A DNA stretch of 64,000 bases from Hamiltosporidium tvaerminnensis (Eukaryota > Microsporidia > Dubosqiidae). The stretch spans positions 620,001 to 684,000 of the forward strand of contig CM061249.1 in assembly GCA_022605425.2 (NCBI GenBank), given 5' to 3'. Position numbers and translations under genes: made by a program. The notes below the pieces were generated by a model. That model saw nothing but the letters and a program-made list of their open reading frames with translations. It ran no database searches and was not told the origin of the DNA. Below, piece by piece: positions 34,822 through 43,378 of this stretch (position 1 is its first letter; each line of letters begins with the position of its first letter).

Positions 34822-35056
34822 CATTCATTCATCTTTGAGACTACAGCCCTGTGCAAACCTTGGCCTCCAATAGTAATATCGCCTACTGGTCTTTTTCCAG
34901 TGGGTTCGTTTACTTATTGGGTTTTGTAACAGGTAGTTTTAAAGCGTGGGTTGTTAGCCCTACGCTCATCCCAACATGGAATATCAGTCCCTTTTAGTCG
35001 CCTCTTACGGCAAGCTGAGAATACTCCAAACCAATTCTGCTCCCGGTATGGTGGGG
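34822..35056 (-). mobile_element. 235-bp SINE-like element with GAAT-repeat tail and 15-bp TSD
   Basis: Read on the minus strand, it begins CCCCACCATACCGGGAGCAG, includes GCCGTAAGAGGCGACTAAAA and ends GATGAATGAATGAATG. AAATATTTTTACATT flanks it at 34807-34821 and 35057-35071. It is much richer in G+C than its surroundings and has no coding frame. The constant start, simple-repeat tail and duplication indicate retrotransposition. An older copy lies at about 45905-46150. It could be a SINE, or the 5' part of a LINE joined to its 3' tail. Confidence 0.88.
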
Positions 35057-35071
35057 AAATATTTTTACATT
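35057..35071. repeat. Target-site duplication, right, 235-bp element
   Basis: AAATATTTTTACATT, identical to 34807-34821. Confidence 0.85.
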
Positions 35072-35912
35072 ATTGACAAAATATTATTCTACTCTAGGAT
35101 TAACAAATTCGGTCACTAAAAATTTTGAACACATTTAGCGTGAACGATAACGCCAGCACAAAATAGTTTCTAACACAAAATATTTTGACCGTATTCTTAT
35201 TATTTAATTTATTCCTTAAATATTTTTTAATTTAAAAACTGATTAAATCGAAATATTTATTCTTTTTAGGTAAATAAATTATATGTTTTGTTACGAAAAA
35301 TTGATCCATTTATGAATGGAAACCATTATCCAACGATATAAACACTTTATTCATTATGGTTTTACAACTTATTAGTATATATTATACATTTACAATTTTT
35401 AAAATATTTTTAATTCATTTCTATCATTTTACATAGCAATGTAGAAATTTAGTATTTTTGTAGGTTCTGTTTATTTCTAGTAAATATTTAAATTTGATAT
35501 TATTAAAATATTTAAATCGACAGAATTTAAATAAAATAATTTTATAGTACTGTTATTTTATTTAGAATCCAAATATAATATTAGAATTCTCGTCTGCACA
35601 AGTTTATTGTAAATAAAATAAATAAAAAATAATCAATTCGTTATTTGTAGAAATTCTCTTTTGAATAAATTTATTGTAAAAAAACGAAATAAAAAGGTCC
35701 AATTCGGTATTTAGAAGAATAAAAATTCTTTTTTAAATAAATTCAACAAAAAAATATAAAAATAATTTTTAAACCAGTTTTTAAATTAACTGATAAATAA
35801 AAAAAATAAAATCATTAAATATCTGACATTTTCTATATTACACTAATTGAATTCTATTTAAGGAATTAAATTTGATTAATTTATCTATAAATATATTCAG
35901 AAATTTCTACCC
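35072..35912. other. Spacer upstream of the mevalonate diphosphate decarboxylase gene
   Basis: Very AT-rich with TTTAAATA-type motifs. No gene. Its last bases hold the CCC motif touching the start codon. Confidence 0.55.
35910..35912 (+). promoter_or_regulatory. CCC motif directly before the ATG
   Basis: TCTACCCATGACG: the triplet CCC is immediately 5' of the start codon. Microsporidia are reported to carry CCC- or GGG-like signals near transcription and translation starts. The 53761 gene has the same arrangement and the 38184 gene a nearly identical one. Confidence 0.5.
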
Positions 35913-36827
35913 ATGACGAGAAAAGAAGGAAGAGCTATTTCCCATCCAAACATAGCATTGGTAAAGTATTGGGGGAAAAAGGACATTGAGATGAATATTT
36001 CTTCTAACATGTCTGTGTCTCTTACTTTAAAGAATTTGGAAACTGTTACAGTTGTATCACCAAGTGAAGAAAAAAGAGACATTTTTATTTTAAATGGACA
36101 TGAAAGGCCTATGAAGGAGAGAATGATCAAAGTGATACAACTTTTCAAGAAGAGAGCAGGTGATGTATCGTATATAAAGATCGATTCGAAAAATAATTTT
36201 CCTGATTCTTGTGGATTAGCTTCTTCTGCTTCTGGATTTTCTGCCTTGGTAAAAGCACTTAATAACTTTTACGATTTAAATATTTCTACACCCGAACTTA
36301 CAGAGATAGCAAGATATGGTTCAGGTAGTTCCAGTAGAAGTATTTATGATGGATTTGTATGCTTGGATGGTGTCAAATCATTTAAGGTTTCTGACTGGGA
36401 TGATGTCAAAGTATTTGTAATTCTTTTGGAAGATACCGAAAAAAAAGTATCGAGTACAGAAGGAATGATTAGGTGCGCCAAAACAAGTAATCTTTACAAT
36501 TTAAGATTGAAATATATTAATTACAAAGCCCAAGAAGCTATGGAATATATTAAAAATAAAGATTTTACAAATCTTGCTGTTCTTACCATGAAAGAGGCAA
36601 ATGAAATACATGCTATATTTATGGATTCTTATCCACCTATTTGGTATTTGAATGGTAGAAGCTTTGAAGTAATCGATAAGGTGTTTGAATTAAATTCTAA
36701 ATCGATTAAAGCAGCTTATACTTTCGATGCAGGCCCAAATCCTTTTATTTTAACTTTAAGAAAAGATTTTGAAGAAATATTTAACCATTTTAAAAATCTT
36801 GGATTTAAAGTTATTGAAGCGCTCTAA
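35913..36827 (+). CDS. MVD1: Mevalonate diphosphate decarboxylase
   Basis: A GHMP-superfamily enzyme of 304 residues that converts mevalonate 5-diphosphate to isopentenyl diphosphate with ATP and release of CO2, the last step of the mevalonate pathway to isoprenoids; cytosolic. Visible signatures: HPNIALVKYWGKKD near the N-terminus (11-24), the ATP-binding loop PDSCGLASSASGFSAL (97-112), the active-site GSGSSSRS (136-143) with R142 as the likely substrate-binding Arg, and TFDAGPN (270-276) with D272 as the likely catalytic Asp. All key residues are present. At 304 residues it is clearly shorter than the yeast and human enzymes (about 400), as is common for reduced microsporidian proteins. No membrane segment. 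The start at 35913 is the first ATG and is preceded by CCC. Confidence 0.96.
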   Translation: MTRKEGRAISHPNIALVKYWGKKDIEMNISSNMSVSLTLKNLETVTVVSPSEEKRDIFILNGHERPMKERMIKVIQLFKKRAGDVSYIKIDSKNNFPDSCGLASSASGFSALVKALNNFYDLNISTPELTEIARYGSGSSSRSIYDGFVCLDGVKSFKVSDWDDVKVFVILLEDTEKKVSSTEGMIRCAKTSNLYNLRLKYINYKAQEAMEYIKNKDFTNLAVLTMKEANEIHAIFMDSYPPIWYLNGRSFEVIDKVFELNSKSIKAAYTFDAGPNPFILTLRKDFEEIFNHFKNLGFKVIEAL

Positions 36828-37722
36828 TTAAAATTTTAGTCTCGTAAATATTTTTTAATTTCTTTAATAACTTTTAGAGAATTCTTTATCGTTAATGAAC
36901 ATCCCACTATTTAATTCCCTCTTATTTTTCAATTATGAAAATTTATGAATTTCTATTATTCTCAATGAATTTTCTTAATTATTCTTTGTTTTTATATTTG
37001 CTTTAATTTTTAGATTTTTTTATGTTCTTTGTTATAATTTCATTATAAAGTCAAGTCTTTCTTAATGAATTTATTTTATCTCGTTTAAGTTTTATATAGT
37101 CTTTATTATAATTCTTTATAATAATATCTTCTTATTATATTCCGGTATCTCTCGAAATATTTTTATACTCTTTTCTATGGTGTTTCTTTCTTGTTAATTT
37201 TTTTCTGATTTCTCAGAGTTTATGAATTCTTATTTGATTTGATAAAGAATTATAATCAGAAGCCAAAAATATTTATTCTCTATTTATTTAACTCTAAAAC
37301 TTACAGTCATTTTTTTAAAAAAATACTGAAAGTTAATAAAAAAAACTAACATAAGAAATATTCGAATAAATAATTAAATACACTGTTTAATGGACAAAAA
37401 AATATTTAAATTTACGATTTTAGTATTTATTTTGGTTTTTATAAATTTTTATTTTAAACTTTTTCTTGGAAAACTGAATACTAAAATACGATTTTAGTTA
37501 TTTTGTAATTATCTGTAAAGTATACGTCAGATGTTTATATGATGGATTATAATTGTAACTAATTATTAAAGATTAGTTAACTGGAAGGTTTTTAATTTAA
37601 AAAACAGAAGTAAGAAAATTTAATAGCTTTCAAACTTTTATAATCAAATTTTTTTTAAAAAAATTCTTTGCAAAATAAAAAGAAGTAGAATTATGTTTAT
37701 TGAAGTGATTTTTTCTAACATT
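36828..37722. other. Spacer between two convergent genes
   Basis: AT-rich 3' regions of the decarboxylase gene and of the minus-strand gene at 37723. Nothing else recognised. Confidence 0.55.
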
Positions 37723-38184
37723 TTAAATCAATTTTTTTTTGAAAACAAAATCTTTAACAAAATCATTTAGTGAGGTTTTTACTTTAGAAAATTGTTCTTT
37801 ACTAGACATTGTATCATACTCGGAATATTCAAGTACGGATATAAGATTACATATTCCATAATAATCTTTAAAACATTCAAATAATTTTATAACAAAATCT
37901 AGTTCGCTAAAACTATAAAAAATACTTATTTCTGGTGTATTATCATAAGCCTCTAAATACTTAATAATTTTATCAGAAATGTCCTCATTAAATTCAAATG
38001 CATTCACTTTTATAATATTTTTATCGTAGTTAAACAATGCTATGTTGTTATTTATTTGTAGTATTTTAGATTTTACATCAAATGATATTTCTAAATTGGT
38101 TTGTTCTATTTTTACATTATATGGTATTTCTTTGTTATTTATTTGACCAATAAATATTACAAAAGAATTGTTTTCTATTGACAT
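37723..38184 (-). CDS. 153-residue protein of unknown function
   Basis: Starts at the ATG at 38184 with CCCACC just upstream. The first half alternates short hydrophobic and polar stretches, suggesting beta strands (FVIFIGQI, VKIEQTNLEISF, IALFNYDKNIIKVNAF). The second half looks helical (ISDKIIKYLEAY, ELDFVIKLFECFKDYY) and ends in a Lys-rich tail. The beta-then-helix order is loosely like a PH-type fold, but no family is recognised. There is no signal peptide or membrane segment. The clean ATG, the CCC motif and normal codon use for this genome support a real gene. It sits 220 bp from the tRNA-Thr gene in the same orientation. Confidence 0.7.
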   Translation of the reverse strand: MSIENNSFVIFIGQINNKEIPYNVKIEQTNLEISFDVKSKILQINNNIALFNYDKNIIKVNAFEFNEDISDKIIKYLEAYDNTPEISIFYSFSELDFVIKLFECFKDYYGICNLISVLEYSEYDTMSSKEQFSKVKTSLNDFVKDFVFKKKLI

Positions 38185-38398
38185 GGTGGGTTGTTAATTA
38201 TAACGGTATAAATTATATTTTTAATTGGCAAATCAAATTTTATAAATTATAAAAAGTTGGGAATTGTAAAAAAAAAGTATTTTTTACAAATTTTGATTAC
38301 AAAAATACTTCTTAGAATTTTTTTACGTATTTTGTAAAAAAAACTTATTAAATACTTTTACAGTTACCAATATAGAAGAAGGGTGTTGAAGGTTTGGC

Positions 38399-38406
38399 AA
38401 AAAAAA
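38399..38406 (-). terminator. Pol III oligo-T terminator of tRNA-Thr
   Basis: Eight T on the minus strand directly after the acceptor stem (eight A on the plus strand). Confidence 0.75.
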
Positions 38407-38479
38407 GGCTTCCACGGGATTCGAACACGTGACCTTTCCCTTACTAGGGGAACGCTCTAACCAACTGAGCTAGAAAGCC
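38407..38479 (-). tRNA. tRNA-Thr(AGT)
   Basis: The 73-nt minus-strand gene folds as a full cloverleaf. Acceptor GGCTTTC pairs with GGAAGCC; the D arm is GCTC/GAGC around AGTTGGTTA. The anticodon stem is TTCCC/GGGAA with loop CTAGTAA, which gives anticodon AGT (read as IGT, threonine). The T arm is ACGTG-TTCGAAT-CCCGT, with one T-C mismatch in its stem. There is no intron. A run of eight T follows on the transcribed strand, fitting RNA polymerase III termination. Confidence 0.96.
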
Positions 38480-38769
38480 ATTAACTATGAATAATTTACT
38501 ATATAATTTCTATCTACAAAGACTATTTATAATAAACATAAACCTCAGTAAGCATGAAAGTGTTACGACCGAATACTTAAATTAAGAACCATAGAATCTA
38601 GATAAAAGATCAAAATAAAAGAAATAGGTCAAAAATTTAGGAAAAATAGAAATTATAAAGGAAATTTCTGCCAAGGGTAAATTATAATGAAATATAAAGA
38701 AAATGATCTAGTTTTAAATTTCTATTTTAATTATAACTGAATAGATATACAGGACCTTTATTTAAACTT
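38480..38769. other. Spacer between tRNA-Thr and LINE copy D
   Basis: The 5' flank of the tRNA gene; nothing recognised. Confidence 0.6.
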
Positions 38770-38783
38770 AATTCTTATTGATT
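38770..38783. repeat. Target-site duplication, left, LINE copy D
   Basis: AATTCTTATTGATT, identical to 39314-39327. Confidence 0.88.
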
Positions 38784-39313
38784 CAAGATTCACTTCAAAT
38801 AGGTGAAACTGAAAAACTTAGGAAGTATGACCTGGTAGCCAATGAGCTGGGTTTTATTTATAAGTGTAGTTTTGAGATAATCTCTTATGTGATGACCTGG
38901 ACGGCATCGTGACCAAATACCATAAATCACACCTTAAAAGACTAGAAATACCCATGAATGTAGAGGCATACATTTAGTCTATAGTACTTAATAAAACAGT
39001 CGAAACAATTTCCTTTGATCGACGAAGAGGACTTGAGTCAGCACCAAATGTCGAAAAGAGCGTCAATGTGTGTTGTTATGAGAGCAGAGATGCATGAGAA
39101 ACCAACATCCCTTTTGAAACAAGCGAGTAGAGAGGAAAATGGTGCAAAAAATTTAAAAACAAAAAATCATACATCCCTTATTTCAAAAGGAGGAACCGAC
39201 GATAAATATAGATAAAGAGTCAGAGTTGGAAGAAGAAACAACTTTGGTGAAAAGGGTAGAAGAAAATGCATAAAAATCTTCAAGCCACTTTTACCCAGAA
39301 TTTTATTAAATAA
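38784..39313 (+). mobile_element. R2-like LINE, copy D, 5'-truncated, with 14-bp TSD
   Basis: Carries only the last 530 bases of the family, from AAGATTCACTTCAAATA to the 3' end CCCAGAATTTTATTAAATAA. AATTCTTATTGATT is repeated at 38770-38783 and 39314-39327. The pol C-terminal frame it carries is broken by stops and small indels relative to copy A. It lies about 300 bp upstream of the tRNA-Thr gene. Confidence 0.92.
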
Positions 39314-39327
39314 AATTCTTATTGATT
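39314..39327. repeat. Target-site duplication, right, LINE copy D
   Basis: AATTCTTATTGATT, identical to 38770-38783. Confidence 0.88.
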
Positions 39328-39733
39328 TAATATAATTATAACAGATTTTAGATTTACATGAATCTAATGAAAAAGTATTTACTTCCCAACACTTTTCTTA
39401 TTGTTAATTGATAAATAAACCACTTATTACGATATATTCTAAGTTTATGATCATATTGTTTATGTCTTATCTAATATTGTCTATAATTGATAAAAAAACG
39501 GCTTACTAATATGCTTTGAATTTACATATCACTTTAAGTAATATTTAGACTTTCTTTGAAAATCAATGTTTAATATGTCTAATTGTTTTTATATAACTAT
39601 CAATTATTATTATTTTATAGTAGCTTTGTTCAAAGATAAACTCTTTATAATCTTTTGAAGTAATAAACATGTATAATAAAATCAATTTATGCTTTAAAGT
39701 ACAAATAATTAATTCTTTTGCGAAATTCGGTTA
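39328..39733. other. AT-rich spacer, nothing recognised
   Basis: Lies between LINE copy D and the next 730-bp element. Confidence 0.6.
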
Positions 39734-40447
39734 GTGGAGGGTGGATTACCACAAAAAAACTTTCTACTTGGCAAGAAATATTTGAAACTGGTGTGAAGAT
39801 CATAGTTTGGATTTTTTGTAGAAATAAAACCACACTAAAGTTTCGGCATGAATTAGATTTGTATGAGGAGATCTACTAAATAGCGATACATTTTCTAAAA
39901 ATTTAATTTTTAGTTTTTTATGTAACTAGATTGAAGAAGGTAGCTAAGATTGTAGGTAATCGTTATGTAAAGCGTGGAAAAATGGTTTTGGTCACAGAGG
40001 TTTGAAGATTTCGCACCTGTATATATAAAAAATGAAATAATTTAAAGCATAGAAAGCTAAGTAGCAGGTTATACATTTTTGTATGACAATGCAGTGTCTA
40101 GGTAGACTCCATATAAGTCTCTGAATATATCTTGGCCAGGTGTTTATTGAGCTCATAAAGTGTAGTGTAGGTGAAAATACTGTGTAGTATTGGGGGCCCT
40201 AGGTGGTTTTGATCTAAGATCAAACTCCATGCAACCAACATAACCGAATTCCGGGCAACTGCATCGCTCATTAATTAGTTTATAAACATCTTTTAGGTGA
40301 AAGGAGTAGAAATGTAGGTATCTTATGAGGTACTGATAGAGCTTCGAGTGTACAGTAATTTACTTTAACCTTAGAACTGCATCAATATCATGAAAACGAA
40401 ATAACACTTGCCACCTTTTTAAAAAGATGTGATACTTTTTAATAAAG
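39734..40447 (+). mobile_element. 730-bp SINE-like element, copy 3
   Basis: Starts GTGGAGGGTGGATTACCAC and ends GATGTGATACTTTTTAATAAAGC. It shares private changes with copy 5 at 46883 (ACCAACATAACCGAATTCCGGGCAACTGCATCGC), so the two form a subfamily. No clear duplication. Confidence 0.85.
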
Positions 40448-41199
40448 CACTTTTAAATTTTGAGAAATATGCTAGAATAATATAAGCTTTAGAAGGCACT
40501 AGAATTGTCTTGTTATTTCAATCAAACAATTAAGTTTAATTCAATACTATTGATATTTATATAGAAATAGCTTTTCTATATTTATCACTTTTTTCGTCGA
40601 GTAAATATTCCTAAAACTACCTTAAAAATATAAATATGTCGAATATATTACTTGTGTAGATATTAAATGTTTAGATAAAATATTTTAAAATAGTTAAATA
40701 CCACTATTAAAGTGATATTCGCTCAAAGGAACGGTACATTAAACAATAACATATTTTATATAAATTAATAAGAATTTAGATAAAAATTAAACGGTATTAG
40801 TTTAAAATATTACTGATTTTCAAATGAAACTATATTTAGAAAAAAAAGTACTGAGATTCGTTTTAATAGAAGAATAAAATAGCCCACTTAAATGCATAAT
40901 TAAATATAGAATTTTAAATCTGTAAACATATAAATAAATATTGAATTCCTTGTTAAATTTATTCAAGCGTTAAGTTTAATGTTTTTTTTGCATACAATAC
41001 TTCTTAACCACCTTACTGCCCTTACTATAACTTGCACAGTTTTTAAATTTTCATCAAATATTTTCGGCAGTTGTAATGCCCAAAATTATGTTTTTGGCAT
41101 TTCGCCTCATCTACTCAACATTATATTACTCATCTTTATTTTTTTGTAAAAATAAAGCGCTGCATGTTTCTCGGCTTTCTGTAAGGTATATATTAATGA
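40448..41199. other. AT-rich spacer, nothing recognised
   Basis: Between the 730-bp copy 3 and an old LINE fossil. Confidence 0.55.
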
Positions 41200-41900
41200 T
41201 TTATTTCTTCTTTCGTTAGACTTTAGCCCTGGCTCTAGGGCTCTTCATCGACCAAGGAAATTTTTTCGATTCCTTTTGGATATTTTCGACTGTACATACC
41301 CATCAATTAGTATAAAAATATTAGGATTCATAGGGCTTATATTATGGTAATTTGTAAAAATATTACCAAGGTGTATCACAAATAAATATTCCCACACCAC
41401 TTTATATATTATATCAAATGAATATTTTGGTGATTATTCAAACTTTCGTAGTTTCACAGTTTTAACATTTTGAAGCGAGTCTAATCGAATAAGTCTTTCA
41501 TTTATAAGTGTAATAATATTCTATTTTTTATTATATAAAAAAATATTCGATCTATTATTGCAAATTTTGGCAAATTTTTAATTCTGATATCCAATCATAT
41601 TTTAGGTAGTCATAATTAAGAATCTCTGAACTGAGTGATTTCTAATCTATTTCTTATGCTTGGTTTGAATTCATTTAGGAATTGTATATATTGAAATGGA
41701 ACTATATAATTATGGCGTTAAATATAGAATGCCGAGCAGGTTCTCACATCTAGTTGCTAATTATTTTGTTCATATTCTAAATTGACCTTGTATTGACAGT
41801 TTTATTATTTCAATAATACATTTAGATCTTGGATATAACAGAAAATACTCTTCTCGCGTGGCTTGGTGGTATTTTTATTGCGCTATTATGAAGAACATTA
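41200..41900 (-). mobile_element. R2-like LINE, copy G, very old fossil
   Basis: On the minus strand it retains scattered landmarks of the pol C-terminal half in the right order, such as GGGCTCTTCATCGACCAAGGAAAT at 41239-41262 (plus-strand reading) and CACATCTAGTTGCTA near 41743. Indels and stops are frequent. The 3' end is not recognisable, and both ends are approximate. Confidence 0.7.
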
Positions 41901-41943
41901 ATATACAGTGGCTAAATATTTAAGAAAGATAATACAATAAGAG

Positions 41944-42659
41944 AATTGTAATCCAATAAACATCACATCTTTATATACAGTACATATGCTATATTGTTTT
42001 CATGACATTAACACCGTTCTAGGTTTTACATATGACTGCCGCCCGCACTCCACAGTATCCCTTAGATACCTATATCTCAAAGCCTTTTATCTAAAAAGTG
42101 AATAGCCCGAATTAATGAGCGAGACAGTTATCCGAGATTCGTTAATGTTCGTGCATGAAGTGTGATCATGGGTAAAACTCATCCTGGGCTCCTTAGATAA
42201 GCAGCATTCTCACTTACTCTATAGATTACGAGCCCAATAGACATCCTGCTAAGATATATATCGGCGACTCACATGGGATATATAGACAGTGCAATGTCAT
42301 ACCAACAGATATAACTATCCTCTTAGCTTTATGAGCTTTAACGGGGTTTATTTTTATATCTCGTAGGCGCTAAGATCTCCATCCCGAGAAAGCAAGGATA
42401 GGTATTCATGTTTTTACATGGCAATTATTTACAATTTCAGCTGCAATTTTCGATCTGGTTACATAAAAAACAAAAAATAAATTTGTAGAAAAGGTTTCGC
42501 AATTTCTTAGACCTTTTCTTCATCATATAAATCCGATGGAAAAACCAAAAATATAGTGTGGTTTTATTCGGTCCGTAAATACAAAAAAAGGATCTTTGCA
42601 CCCATTTCACATACTCATTGCTAAGCAGATAGTTTTTTGTGTGGTTATCCTCGCTCCAC
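41944..42659 (-). mobile_element. 730-bp SINE-like element, copy 4
   Basis: On the minus strand it begins near 42659 with GGAGCGAGGATAACCACAC and ends near 41944-41953 with AAAGATGTGATGTTTATTGG. Family landmarks in between include AGGCGCTAAGA (plus-strand reading) and the TTTTTACATGGCAATTAT block. It is diverged and no duplication is seen. It lies 75 bp beyond the 3' end of the haspin region. Confidence 0.82.
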
Positions 42660-42734
42660 TATTCAAAGATAATAACTGTTAGAATAAAATATCAAACTAA
42701 ATATAATTTATTTTAAATTTTTATTAGACTATTT

Positions 42735-43322
42735 TTAAGGAATACATGTTTTTATTTTACTAATGGCTTTCCATACATCTTTTGCCGAATGACTAAATTT
42801 TAATATTTTCTTTGCTTTTTGAAAAAATGATACAAGTCTAAAATTTTTACCTTTTTCTTGAAGTTTGAATAAAAGATATTCCAACCATAAAACATTATTT
42901 TCAGGCGAAAATTTTTTCCAGTCATTTTGGTTATTGCTTTTCATCTTTGGATAAATTTTCAAATGTTCTTCCCCTATAATCGTCTCATCTTCAAATAACC
43001 AATCAAATTCGTTTAAATCTTTGTAAATTATTGTGCCTTTATGGTTCAATCTACTCAGTGAAAAGTCTATAATTTTGACGTTTAAGAATTTACTAATAAA
43101 TTTCTCATTTTTAGAAATTTTTACACCTTCTTTAATTTGTGTAATATTCTTGCTTTCTAATGAGATTATATCATTGCTTTTAAACTCTTTAATTTCCTCA
43201 GAATTTATGTATTCTTTATTTTCACTAAAATTGAGTTTATCAGGTGCATTATTTACGAATTGATTGTTTGAGGCTATATTTTCTTTGAGTTCATTAATAT
43301 TCTGATTACTGTCATCGATCAT
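42735..43322 (-). CDS. Haspin-like kinase, C-terminal part (displaced to the -1 frame)
   Basis: This 195-codon frame begins at an internal ATG, but the frame is open further upstream to 43391, inside the A8 run. After an acidic, Asn/Lys/Glu-rich stretch it has VKIIDFSLSRLNHKG (DFS at 86-88), the haspin counterpart of the metal-binding DFG segment (human haspin has DYTLSRL). It continues with KDLNEFDWLFE and NNVLWLEYLLFKL (132-144), both typical of the haspin C-lobe. It lacks the glycine loop, the lysine and HRD, which lie in the upstream frame at 43379-44737. The two frames are therefore halves of one kinase. Confidence 0.9.
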   Translation of the reverse strand: MIDDSNQNINELKENIASNNQFVNNAPDKLNFSENKEYINSEEIKEFKSNDIISLESKNITQIKEGVKISKNEKFISKFLNVKIIDFSLSRLNHKGTIIYKDLNEFDWLFEDETIIGEEHLKIYPKMKSNNQNDWKKFSPENNVLWLEYLLFKLQEKGKNFRLVSFFQKAKKILKFSHSAKDVWKAISKIKTCIP

Positions 43323-43378
43323 TACGCTTTTATTATGCGATATTTTATATTTGTTCTTTAAAGTATGAGCATAATTAT

